The notes below the pieces were generated by a model that was not told where the DNA came from, did no database searches, and saw only the letters and a program-made list of their open reading frames with translations. The translations under genes were made by a program, and so were the position numbers. Shown one piece after another: positions 25,013 through 33,609 of a DNA stretch of 64,000 nt; the first letter of the stretch is position 1, and every line of letters begins with the position of its first letter. Source of the DNA: Chloroflexota bacterium (lineage in GTDB: Bacteria > Chloroflexota > Anaerolineae > DTLA01); assembly GCA_014874485.1 (NCBI GenBank), contig JADBJK010000075.1:1-64000 (forward strand). The letters run 5' to 3'.

Positions 25013-27384
25013 GGCGCTGGCAGGACGCGGCGGGCGTTGGCGTTCTCGTGCTGGCCGCGGCACTGGTGTCGTGGGATGTGCTGTTTCGGGGCCGCGTGCT
25101 CTACTGGGGCACGGCGTCGCTCCAGTTCGTGCCGTGGCATCAGTTGGCTGCCGACGCCATCCGCAGCGGCCACGCGCCCTTGTGGACCCACGCGCTGGGC
25201 AACGGCGCGCCGCTGCTGGCGAACCTTCAGTCGGCGGTGCTGTATCCGCCGAATCTGCTGTACCTCATCATGCCCACGGCGCAGGCCATGAGCGTGCTGT
25301 TCGCGCTGCATCTGGCGCTGGCGGGGCTTTTCGCGTACCTGCTGGCGCGGGCGTGGGGGTTGCGACCTGCCTCTGCGCTGATGGCGGGACTGGCTTGCGG
25401 CCTGGCGGGGTTCGCGGTGTCGCGGTCGCAGTTCGGCAGCATGACGAGCGCGTACCCCTGGCTGCCGGCTTCGGTGCTCATGGCCGAGCGCCTGTTCGCC
25501 AGGCCCTCGCTGCGGCGCGCTGTGGGGCTTGCGCTGGCGTTGGCGGTGTTCCTGTGCGCAGGCCACGCGCAGATGCTGTACTACGCGCTGCTGGTGCTCG
25601 GCGGGTACGCGCTGTGGCGAGGGTGGGCGGGAGCCCCACACGGACGGCGGGTGCGCGGGAGCGTGGTCGCCGCGGGTTGGTTGGCGCTTGCCGTCGCGCT
25701 GGGCGTGTTCCTCGCCGCGGCACAGGCGCTGCCCACCGCGGAACTGTTGGCGCAGTCGCAGCGGCCGGGCGGGCCTGACTACGAGCGGGCGATGGCGTAC
25801 TCGCTCTGGCCGTGGCATCTCCTGGCCTTCCTCGCGCCCGATTTGTTCGGCAACCCCGCGCGTGCCAACTACTGGGGCTACGCCAACTATTGGGAGGACT
25901 GCGGGTTCATCGGCGTCCTGCCGCTTCTGCTGGCCGTGATGGCGGGCGCGGCTGCAATCCGCTGCTGGTTCAGGCGCAAGCCGCCCCATCCGGCGCAGGC
26001 CGACGGCGGTCCCGCGACGCCGACCCCGACGGGCTTTCTGCTTGTGGTTGCGGTGGTGGCGCTGGTCATGGCGCTGGGCAGCCACAGTCCGCTGTACCTG
26101 TTGGCCTACCGGTGGTTTCCGGGCATCGCCTGGTTCCAGGCCCCGGCGCGCTTCCTGTTCGTGTACACCTTCGCGGCGGCGATGCTGGCCGGGTTCGGGG
26201 CCGAGCGCATCGCGCCTTCGCGCAGGTGGGTGTTCTGGGGGCGGCTGACCCTGGCCGGCGGGCTGGCTGCCGCGGCCATGCTCCTCGTGCTCCAGGCGGT
26301 GCCGCCGTTCAGCGAGAGCACGTTCCCTGCGGCGCTGCTGCGGCTGGCCGTAACGGCGGCGGGCATTGGCGCATGGGCGGCGGCTTGCCCCACGCGGGGA
26401 GACCCGCGGCGCGTGGCCGCGTGGCGGTGGTCAGTGGCGGTCATCGCGCTGGTGGAACTGGCGACCTTCGGGCGGCCGCTCATCCCCACCGCGCCCCAAA
26501 GCGCCTTCGCGGGCGAAGCCGACATTCCGGCTTTCCTGCGCGAGACGGCGGGCACGGCGCGGATTCTCACGATGGACGCCTACGAGTACAACACCATGTT
26601 CGCGGGGTTCACGCGGTTCGCCGATTTCGGGCCGCAGGACGAGGCGACGGTGCGGGCGCTCCGTGCCAGCCTGCTGCCCAACTTGTGCGCACCGGAAGGG
26701 CTGGAGACGGCCAGCAACTACGACCCGCTGCTCCTTGCGCGCCACGCCGAACTGCGCGCCCGCGCCGAGGCCGCAACCGGCGACGCGCAGAAGCGCCTGC
26801 TGGGGCTGATGAACGTGCGCTACGTCGTTGCACGCGCGGCTCCAGACGGGTGGCGCGTCGTGCGGGATTCGCCGGGGATGGTCATCGCCGAGAACGATGC
26901 GGTCTTCCCGCGCGTGCGGGTGGTGTCATGCGCGCGGCAGGTGCGTGCGCCGGACGAATGGGATCGCATCCTGCGCGATGGCGACTTCCGGCCCGATTGC
27001 GCGTGGCTGGAGACCGCGCCTGCGATTGCGACCGACGCGGCGCAGGCGGGCACGGTGCTCTCCTGGGCGGCGTCGCCCAACGGGCTGACGGTGCGCGCGC
27101 GGACGGACGGGCCGGCGTACCTGGTGTTGAGCGAGACGTACCACCAGGGCTGGCGCGCCTGGGATAACGGGGCGTCGGTGCCGGTGCTGCGTGCCGACTA
27201 TGCGTTCATGGCCGTGCCCCTGGCCCAGGCGGGCGAGCACGTGGTGGAACTGCGGTTCGCGCCCGCGTCGTGGGCGGCGGGGTGCGCCGTGTCGGGGGTG
27301 GCGCTGTTGTTCGCGGCGGGGGTGCTCCTGTGGCCCGCCGTGCGGCGCAGGGCGAAATCAGCACGCGGAGGCAGGCAAGGATGA
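25009..27384 (+). CDS. YfhO-like polytopic membrane protein, paralogue of preceding gene
   Basis: A 791-residue integral membrane protein with about 12 hydrophobic segments, a long external region about 500-740 and a final helix. Signature segments match YfhO proteins: 'HALGNGAPLLANLQSAVLYPPN' in outline (GNGAPLLANLQSAVLYPP) near residue 60 and 'LSETYHQGWRAWDNG' near 705, the counterpart of 'SEVWYPGWRAWVDG' in the upstream paralogue. GTG 25009 overlaps the upstream TGA and has GGGAGGGAGA before it; the ATG at 24931 lies inside the upstream gene. Probably a lipid-linked sugar transferase or similar; no catalytic residue is proven by sequence alone. Confidence 0.8.
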   Translation: MRRWQDAAGVGVLVLAAALVSWDVLFRGRVLYWGTASLQFVPWHQLAADAIRSGHAPLWTHALGNGAPLLANLQSAVLYPPNLLYLIMPTAQAMSVLFALHLALAGLFAYLLARAWGLRPASALMAGLACGLAGFAVSRSQFGSMTSAYPWLPASVLMAERLFARPSLRRAVGLALALAVFLCAGHAQMLYYALLVLGGYALWRGWAGAPHGRRVRGSVVAAGWLALAVALGVFLAAAQALPTAELLAQSQRPGGPDYERAMAYSLWPWHLLAFLAPDLFGNPARANYWGYANYWEDCGFIGVLPLLLAVMAGAAAIRCWFRRKPPHPAQADGGPATPTPTGFLLVVAVVALVMALGSHSPLYLLAYRWFPGIAWFQAPARFLFVYTFAAAMLAGFGAERIAPSRRWVFWGRLTLAGGLAAAAMLLVLQAVPPFSESTFPAALLRLAVTAAGIGAWAAACPTRGDPRRVAAWRWSVAVIALVELATFGRPLIPTAPQSAFAGEADIPAFLRETAGTARILTMDAYEYNTMFAGFTRFADFGPQDEATVRALRASLLPNLCAPEGLETASNYDPLLLARHAELRARAEAATGDAQKRLLGLMNVRYVVARAAPDGWRVVRDSPGMVIAENDAVFPRVRVVSCARQVRAPDEWDRILRDGDFRPDCAWLETAPAIATDAAQAGTVLSWAASPNGLTVRARTDGPAYLVLSETYHQGWRAWDNGASVPVLRADYAFMAVPLAQAGEHVVELRFAPASWAAGCAVSGVALLFAAGVLLWPAVRRRAKSARGGRQG

Positions 27385-28979
27385 CGGCACGTTCCGCATG
27401 GGGCAGACGGTGGGGCATCCTCGCGGTGCTGGGCGTCGCCGGACTGGCGTTGGCCTTGCTCATCCACCTGCCGAAGCGCACGCCTGGGTACATGGACGCC
27501 TACTACCACTTGACGATTGCCGAGCGCATCGCGGGCGGGCAGGGGTTCACCGAGCCGTTCGTGTGGAACTACCTGGACGTGCCCGCCGACATCCCGCATC
27601 CCAGCCACCTGTATTGGGCACCGCTGCCCAGCATCCTGGCGGCGGGAGCCATCCGACTGCTGGGCGATTCGTACAACGCGGCCAGCCTGCCGTTCATCCT
27701 GTGCGCGGCGGCGCTGCCCCTGCTGACCTACGGCCTGGCGCGGCGGCTGGGCGCAAGCGTGCCCGAAGCGGCGGTTTCGGGGGTTCTGGTGCCGCTGGCC
27801 GGGTTCTACGCGGCGTACTGGACGTCGCCGGACAGTTTCGCGCCGTTCGCGCTGGCGGGGTGCGGCGCGCTGTGGCTCATGTCGCAGGCGCACGAGAGCC
27901 GATGGCGGGCGCTGGCGGCGGGCCTGTGCGCGGGGCTGGGGCATCTGGCGCGGCCCGATGGAGTGCTGCTCATCGCGGTTGGGCTGCTGTGGGCGGCGTG
28001 GGCGGGGGCATCGGGGCGCGCACCTCGCGGGCGGGCACTGCGGGCCGCGCTGTGGATGGTGGCGGGATACGCCGCCGTCGTGGGGCCGTGGTTCGCACGC
28101 AACTGGGCGGTCGCCGGTTCGCCGCTGGCCGGGGGTGGATTGAGCGCCCTGTTCCTGCGCGACTACGATGAACTGTACGCGGCGCGGCACATCCCTACGC
28201 TTGCGGATTACCTGGCGTGGGGCGTGGGCAACATCCTCGCATCCAAGTTGAGCGCCCTTGTGTCCAACCTTGCCCTGCTGGTGGGGGCGCTCCTGGTGGT
28301 GCTGGCTGCGCCGGCGGCGTGGGGGCTGTGGGCGGCGCGGCGGGACACGCGGCTGTGGCCCGCGCTGACGTTCGGGGCGCTGCTCCTGCTGGCGATGAGC
28401 CTGGCGTTCACGTTCCCGGGCGTTCGCGGCAGTTTCTTCCACTCGGCGGGGGCGCTTGTGCCGCTGGCGTTCGCGGCGGTCTTTCCGGGGTTGCGCGCGG
28501 GCGTGGCGTGGGCGTCGGCGCGGCGGGGGTGGAACCCGGCGCAGGCGTACCGCGTCTTTGCCGTGGCGCTGGTGGCGATGGCGCTTGCGGTCAGCGGGAT
28601 GCTGTACGCACGGGCCATCGGGGGAAGGGGCCCGGCGGTCGCGCCCTGGAACGCGCGGTACGATGCGTATCCGCTCGTGGCGCGCTGGCTGGACGCGCAC
28701 GCCGAACCGGCCGACCGGGTGCTGGTGGGCGATCCTGCGGCATTCTACTACTACAGCGGGCGCGAGTGCGCGGCCATTCCATCCGACGGGATGGACGGCC
28801 TGCGGTTCGTGCAGGCCAAGTATCGGGTTCGCTACCTGGTGCTGGAGTACAATCACCCGCGCTTCCTGGACGGGGTCTACCGCGGCGAGGAGACGCCGGA
28901 GGGATGGGTCGCGCGGCAGGTGTTCCACGATTCGCTTGGGGAGAAGGTTGTGGTCTATGAGATGGCCCAAGAGCGATAG
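27381..28979 (+). CDS. GT-C/ArnT-like glycosyltransferase, polytopic
   Basis: A 532-residue membrane protein with about 11-12 hydrophobic segments and a C-terminal external domain of about 110 residues. The first loop contains 'RTPGYMDAYYHLTIAERIAGG' in outline (GYMDAYYHLTIAERIA) near residue 40; the Asp followed by YYH is the acidic motif of the oligosaccharyl- and mannosyl-transferase GT-C group. Thus it likely moves a sugar from a polyprenyl-phosphate donor on the outer face of the membrane. ATG 27381 overlaps the upstream TGA as ATGA. The acceptor is unknown. Confidence 0.8.
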   Translation: MTARSAWGRRWGILAVLGVAGLALALLIHLPKRTPGYMDAYYHLTIAERIAGGQGFTEPFVWNYLDVPADIPHPSHLYWAPLPSILAAGAIRLLGDSYNAASLPFILCAAALPLLTYGLARRLGASVPEAAVSGVLVPLAGFYAAYWTSPDSFAPFALAGCGALWLMSQAHESRWRALAAGLCAGLGHLARPDGVLLIAVGLLWAAWAGASGRAPRGRALRAALWMVAGYAAVVGPWFARNWAVAGSPLAGGGLSALFLRDYDELYAARHIPTLADYLAWGVGNILASKLSALVSNLALLVGALLVVLAAPAAWGLWAARRDTRLWPALTFGALLLLAMSLAFTFPGVRGSFFHSAGALVPLAFAAVFPGLRAGVAWASARRGWNPAQAYRVFAVALVAMALAVSGMLYARAIGGRGPAVAPWNARYDAYPLVARWLDAHAEPADRVLVGDPAAFYYYSGRECAAIPSDGMDGLRFVQAKYRVRYLVLEYNHPRFLDGVYRGEETPEGWVARQVFHDSLGEKVVVYEMAQER

Positions 28980-30465
28980 GGGGATTCTCGCAGCGGCGGC
29001 AGCAGTCGGCGCGGCGGGGGCGCTGGCCTACGTGGGCTACGCGGCGGCGCAGGGGTTCGCGGGCTTCCCGCTGGACGACGGCTGGATTCACCAGACCTAC
29101 GCCCGCAACCTGGTGGAGACCGGCGTGTGGGCCTACGTGCCGGGCGAGGTGAGCGCGGGCTCCACGTCGCCGCTGTGGACGCTCATCCTGGCGCTGGGGT
29201 ACGCGCTGGGTGTGCCCTTCCGCACGTGGACGGCGGCCGCCGGGGCGCTATCGGTGGCGGCGGTGGCCGTGGTCGCGGACCGGGTCGCGCGGCGGCTGAC
29301 CCCCTGCCCCCCGCTCGCGGGCTGGGCTGCGGCGCTGGCGTGCGCGCTGGAATGGCATCTCCTGTGGGCGGGCGCGTCGGGGATGGAGACGGCGCTGTTC
29401 GCGGCGTTGGCGCTGGCCGTGCTCGGCGGGGCGCTGGGCCTGGCACGCGAGGAGCGCCTGTGGGCGTGGCTGGGCTGGGGGCTGCTGGGCGGCGCGGCGT
29501 TTCTCACACGCCCCGAAGGGCTGCTGCCGCTGGGACTGGCCAGCGCGTGCCTGCTGGTCGCCCGACGCGCAGACTGGACGCGGGGTCGGCGCGGCGCGGC
29601 GCTGGCGCGGTACGGACTGGCCGCGGCGGGTTTCCTGGCGCTGGCGATCCCGTACCTGGTGTTCAACTGGAAGGCGTCGGGCACCATCCTGCCCAATACG
29701 TTCTACGCCAAGCAGGCCGAGTACCGCGAGGTCGCCGAGGCGCTGCCGTGGTTGGTGCGGGCGGCGCGGGTGGTCGGGGTGCAGTTCGTGGGCGGGATGG
29801 CGCTGCTGGTGCCGGGCATGGTGGCGGCGTGGCGGGACATCGCCAGGCGGCGCGACTGGATGGGGTTTCTGCCGCTCGCGTGGTGGGCGGCGACGGTGGC
29901 CCTGTACGCCACGCGCCTGCCCGTAACGTACCAGCATGGGCGGTACGTGATGCCGGTGATTCCGGTGCTGCTGGTGTACGGCGCACCCGGCACGGTGCTG
30001 CTTGTGAAGGCGGCACGCGGCAGGGCGGGGCGCATCCTGTCGCGGGCGGTGGCGCTGGCGGCGTGCGCGGTGCTCGCGGCGTTCGTCGTGGTGGGTGCGC
30101 GGGCGTACCTGGCCGACGTGCGCATCATTGACAGCGAGATGGTGGACGTGGCGCAGTGGCTGGATGCCAACACGCCGCCCGACGCCGTGATCGCGGTGCA
30201 CGACATCGGCGCGGTGGGATATTTCACGCGGCGGCCCCTGCTGGATTTGGCGGGGCTTGTCAGCCCGGAGGTGGTGCCGTTCATCCGCGACGAGAACCGC
30301 CTGTACGCCTACATCCGAGCGCGGGGGGCATCGTATCTGGTAACGTTCCCGTCGTGGTACCCGCAGATGACGGCGCGGCCCGACGTGGTGATGGTGTACC
30401 AGACCCGTTCCCCGTGGACGATTCAGGCGGGCAGCGACAACATGGCCGTGTACTATCTGCGATGA
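28957..30465 (+). CDS. GT-C/ArnT-like glycosyltransferase, polytopic, fifth of cluster
   Basis: A 502-residue membrane protein with about 10-11 hydrophobic segments. The first loop reads 'GFPLDDGWIHQTYARNLVETG' in outline (PLDDGWIHQTYARNLV) near residue 40; the double Asp is the usual catalytic pair of GT39/ArnT-type enzymes. Near residue 165 'FLTRPEGLLPLG' and near 205 'NWKASGTILPNTFYAKQ' are typical of this group in Chloroflexota-like genomes. ATG 28957 overlaps the previous gene by 23 bp; no earlier start in this frame is credible since the frame upstream lies inside the preceding gene. It is the last of five overlapping genes; a repeat element follows. Confidence 0.78.
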   Translation: MRWPKSDRGILAAAAAVGAAGALAYVGYAAAQGFAGFPLDDGWIHQTYARNLVETGVWAYVPGEVSAGSTSPLWTLILALGYALGVPFRTWTAAAGALSVAAVAVVADRVARRLTPCPPLAGWAAALACALEWHLLWAGASGMETALFAALALAVLGGALGLAREERLWAWLGWGLLGGAAFLTRPEGLLPLGLASACLLVARRADWTRGRRGAALARYGLAAAGFLALAIPYLVFNWKASGTILPNTFYAKQAEYREVAEALPWLVRAARVVGVQFVGGMALLVPGMVAAWRDIARRRDWMGFLPLAWWAATVALYATRLPVTYQHGRYVMPVIPVLLVYGAPGTVLLVKAARGRAGRILSRAVALAACAVLAAFVVVGARAYLADVRIIDSEMVDVAQWLDANTPPDAVIAVHDIGAVGYFTRRPLLDLAGLVSPEVVPFIRDENRLYAYIRARGASYLVTFPSWYPQMTARPDVVMVYQTRSPWTIQAGSDNMAVYYLR

Positions 30466-30516
30466 GGCGGCGATTCGGCTCCAAAATCCGTAATCCGTTG
30501 CTGGCCTCATTTGTCG

Positions 30517-30591
30517 TGTCATCCTGAGCGAAGCGAAGGATCTCGGTCGGCGACGCCCAGATTCTTCGCCGCTTGGCGGCTCAGAATGACA
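30517..30591. repeat. 75-bp repeat with TGTCATCCTGAG inverted ends
   Basis: Ends TGTCATCCTGAG and CTCAGAATGACA are inverted with one mismatch. The core has GCGAAGCGAAGGATCTCGGT and ATTCTTCGCCGC. It matches a submodule of the composite elements. In the frame of the next gene it would encode 'MSCHPERSEGS', a common false N-terminus. Confidence 0.85.
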
Positions 30592-30607
30592 GTTGGGGCG
30601 CGCGATT

Positions 30608-30635
30608 TTGTCGGCCCGTGTGCCTGTGATATGAT
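30608..30635 (+). promoter_or_regulatory. Predicted promoter of the 948-residue glycosyltransferase gene
   Basis: -35 TTGTCG, 16-bp spacer, -10 TATGAT. A transcript starting near 30642 would leave only the ATG at 30661, or marginally 30643, as start. Confidence 0.5.
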
Positions 30636-30660
30636 ACGCAATATGCTTGCGCAGGCTTGG

Positions 30661-33504
30661 ATGAGCGTCAGGAATCGGCTTGGCAGGGTGAATACATGGA
30701 CCGCTGCAGTCGCGCTGCTGACGCTGGCGGGCGCGGCGCTTCGCGCATTCCACCTGGGCGCACAAAGCCTGTGGTACGACGAGGGGTTCAGCGTCCACCT
30801 GGCCACCATGTCCCTGCGCGAGGCCACGGCCTGGACCGCCCGCGACGTGGCTCCGCCGCTGTACTACTACCTGCTGCACTTCTGGCTGCGCCTGTTCGGC
30901 ACAAGCGAAGCCGCCGCGCGTTCGCTCTCCGCGCTCGTGGGCACGTTGACCATCCCCGCCATGTACGCCGTGGGCAGGATGCTCTTCGGGCGACTGGCGG
31001 GGTTTCTCGCCGCGGCGCTGGTGGCGGCGTCGCCCCTGTACATCTGGTACTCGCAGGAGACGCGCACCTACGCCCTGCTGACGTTCCTCGGCGTTGTCGC
31101 GGCGTGGTTTCTGCTCAAGGTGCTGACGGAGCAGCACGCGAGGCGTCGCCGATGGTACTGGGTCGGGCTGCTGTTCGCCGCTGCGGCCGCGAGCCTCTCG
31201 CACATGACCGGCGTGTTGCTGCTTGCCTTCTTCGCGTTGGCGTTCCTGGCGGGCTGGGCGGCGTGGGTTCGGCGTCCGAAGGTGCTGGCCGAGGGGCTTG
31301 CGGTCGCCGGGACGTTCGCGCTCCTGCACGTACCCTGGATTCTGCTTGCGGTGCGGAACCTCGGCATGTACCGGGGCTACTGGGGCGGCACATTGGGCAT
31401 CGGCGGGGTTGTGCGGCGGGCGTTCCTGTCCTACTGGACGGGCGAGACGGTGTTCAGCCAGACGGCGGACGCACTGCTGCCTGGGTTCGTCGCCATCTCC
31501 ATCTTGGTAGCGGTGGCGCTCCTCGCGAGGGCAGTGCGGCGTCCTGGCCCGCTGGGGGAAGCGCCGCTGCCCCGCTGGTTCGCGCTGCTGTTCCCGGCGC
31601 TGTACACGGCCTTGCCCGTGGGCCTGTTCATCGCGCTGTTTCTGAACCGGCCCAAGTTTGAGGCGCGGCACCTGCTGTTCGCGTCGCCCGGGTTGTTCCT
31701 CATCGTGGGCGGCGGGCTTGCCGTTCTGCTAGGCGGGCTGCACGTTCGTGCACGCTGGGCGCGGGTGGCGGCGCGGGGCGTGGGCATCGTGGCGCTCGTG
31801 TTCGCGCTGGGCGTGTTCGCCTATGCCGATTACAACAACTACTTTGACCCACGCTTCCAGCGGGACGACTTTCGCAATGTGGCCCGCTATCTAAAGGAGC
31901 ACATCGGCCCCAACGAGACCGTCATCCTGTGCGCGGGACATTTCTTCCCCGTGTTCCAGTACTACTTCGGCCCCGACAACTGGCATCCGCTTCCGAATGA
32001 CCTCATCCTGGACGTGGACAACGTGCTGACATACCGCGTGGCCGACGACCTGAACCGCATCCTGGCGGGCAAGGACGGCGTGTGGGTGGTGTTCTGGCAG
32101 GATCACATCGCCGACCCGAACGGCATCCTGACCATGATGCTCAACGAGGAAGGCTCGCGCCTGCCGTCGGGGCCGCAGTTCTGGGGCGTGCGCTACGTGC
32201 ACTGGGCGTTGAACCCGGGCGCGCACTTCTCCAGCGAGCCGCGCGTCCAGCACCCGCAACGGCTGAACTTCGGGAACCGCTTGGAGTTGCTGGGCTTCTC
32301 CGTGGGCGTCGCCGACTACCTGCTGCTGTACTGGCAGGCGCTGCAACCGCTGGACCGCGACTATTCGGTGTCGCTGCGCCTGCTGGATGCCGACGGGGAG
32401 TTCTGGGGTTCGCTGGACCGGCGGCCCGCCGGGTACTACTTCCCCACAAGCCGCTGGCGGCCAGGGGAGCCGGTGTTCGGCAGCAATCTGGTGCCCGCGC
32501 TGCCCGGAACGCCGCCCGGCGACTACTATCTGGAAGTGGTCGTGTACGACGAGAAGACCAAGGAGCGGCTGGATGTGCTGGACGCGGCGGGAGCGCCACA
32601 GGGGCAATCCGGGCGCATTGGGCCGGTGCCCGTTCGCGCGCTGCAGCCGGCAGAGGCCGCCGACCTCCCCAACGGGCGCAGCCCGGTGATGCTGGACGGC
32701 AACCTGGGCCTGGCCGCGTGGCAGATGGACCGAGAGCAGGCGTCGCCCGGCGAGACGGTGTCGGTGGTTGGGTACTGGCAGGCAGCGGGCACGGTGGGGG
32801 CCGACTATGACGGCGTGCTCATGCTGGTGGGCAGCAACGGGGTTGTCGTGGCGGAGAAGGCCCAGCGCCTGGGCACGTCGCAGTATCCCACATCGGCGTG
32901 GGGCGCGGGGCGTCCGGTGCGGTGGGTGGCGAGGCTTCCCGTTCCGGCGGCGGCCTCGCCGGGCGCGTATGTCGTGAAGGTGGCGCTCCGCGACCGACTG
33001 AGCCGTGCTGTGGTCGGCGAGCCGCTGGTCATCGGCGAGGTGCAGGTGAGCGGGCCGGCGCGGGTGTTCACGCCGCCGCAGGTGGGGACGCGGGTCGGCG
33101 CGCAGTTCGGCTCGTGGGCGGAACTGTACGGCGCGGACGTGGGGGCGACGACGGTTTCGCCAGGCGGTTCGCTGAAGGTTACGTTGCACTGGCTGGCGCT
33201 GGAAGAGATGCCCAAGTCCTACACTGTGTTCGTGCACCTGATTGACGCCGAGAACCGAATCTGGGCGCAGCAGGACAGCATCCCGCAAGGGGGCGCGCGG
33301 CCCACAACCGGCTGGCTCCCCGGCGAGTACATCGCCGATGCGTACACGCTGCACCTCAAGCCCGAGACGCCGCCAGGGGAGTACTGGATTGAGGTGGGCC
33401 TGTACGACGCCTCCGATCCGTCGTTCCCGCGGCTGCCGGTCTTGGGGCCTGACGGGCAACCGACGGGCGACAGGGTCTTGTTGGCAAAGATTGCCGTCCG
33501 GTGA
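30661..33504 (+). CDS. GT39-like membrane glycosyltransferase with long beta-domain tail
   Basis: A 948-residue protein. Residues about 10-420 form an ArnT/PMT_2-like membrane part with 'QSLWYDEGFSVHLATM' near residue 40 (acidic pair DE) and 'ASPLYIWYSQETRTY' near 135, both usual in GT39 enzymes. Residues about 430-550 form a soluble domain with 'GVWVVFWQDHIADP'. Residues about 560-948 hold two or more beta-sandwich modules marked by 'LLYWQALQPLDRDYSVSL' and 'VTLHWLALEEMPKSYTVFVH', also present in the protein at 61757. ATG 30661 is preferred over ATGs at 30631 and 30643 (they overlap the -10) and over 30511, which lies in a repeat. Probably modifies a surface polymer or protein. Confidence 0.82.
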   Translation: MSVRNRLGRVNTWTAAVALLTLAGAALRAFHLGAQSLWYDEGFSVHLATMSLREATAWTARDVAPPLYYYLLHFWLRLFGTSEAAARSLSALVGTLTIPAMYAVGRMLFGRLAGFLAAALVAASPLYIWYSQETRTYALLTFLGVVAAWFLLKVLTEQHARRRRWYWVGLLFAAAAASLSHMTGVLLLAFFALAFLAGWAAWVRRPKVLAEGLAVAGTFALLHVPWILLAVRNLGMYRGYWGGTLGIGGVVRRAFLSYWTGETVFSQTADALLPGFVAISILVAVALLARAVRRPGPLGEAPLPRWFALLFPALYTALPVGLFIALFLNRPKFEARHLLFASPGLFLIVGGGLAVLLGGLHVRARWARVAARGVGIVALVFALGVFAYADYNNYFDPRFQRDDFRNVARYLKEHIGPNETVILCAGHFFPVFQYYFGPDNWHPLPNDLILDVDNVLTYRVADDLNRILAGKDGVWVVFWQDHIADPNGILTMMLNEEGSRLPSGPQFWGVRYVHWALNPGAHFSSEPRVQHPQRLNFGNRLELLGFSVGVADYLLLYWQALQPLDRDYSVSLRLLDADGEFWGSLDRRPAGYYFPTSRWRPGEPVFGSNLVPALPGTPPGDYYLEVVVYDEKTKERLDVLDAAGAPQGQSGRIGPVPVRALQPAEAADLPNGRSPVMLDGNLGLAAWQMDREQASPGETVSVVGYWQAAGTVGADYDGVLMLVGSNGVVVAEKAQRLGTSQYPTSAWGAGRPVRWVARLPVPAAASPGAYVVKVALRDRLSRAVVGEPLVIGEVQVSGPARVFTPPQVGTRVGAQFGSWAELYGADVGATTVSPGGSLKVTLHWLALEEMPKSYTVFVHLIDAENRIWAQQDSIPQGGARPTTGWLPGEYIADAYTLHLKPETPPGEYWIEVGLYDASDPSFPRLPVLGPDGQPTGDRVLLAKIAVR

Positions 33505-33510
33505 TAAAAT
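33481..33510 (+). promoter_or_regulatory. Predicted promoter of the MFS transporter gene
   Basis: -35 TTGGCA, 18-bp spacer, -10 TAAAAT, overlapping the end of the upstream gene and about 95 bases before the TTG start. Confidence 0.45.
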
Positions 33511-33609
33511 AGGCGCTCTAGGGGGGCGCTGGGGGCCACAGGCGCGTCGTTGGCGCGAGCGACACGACGGCGTCGCCATCCGCCAGAGTCTATGTTGTGA
33601 GAGGGGGCA

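Noticed and set aside
30511-30660. N-terminal extension 'MSCHPERSEGS' of the 948-residue glycosyltransferase
   Set aside because: It is translated repeat DNA (TGTCATCCTGAG element), a well-known false start; a promoter lies downstream of it.
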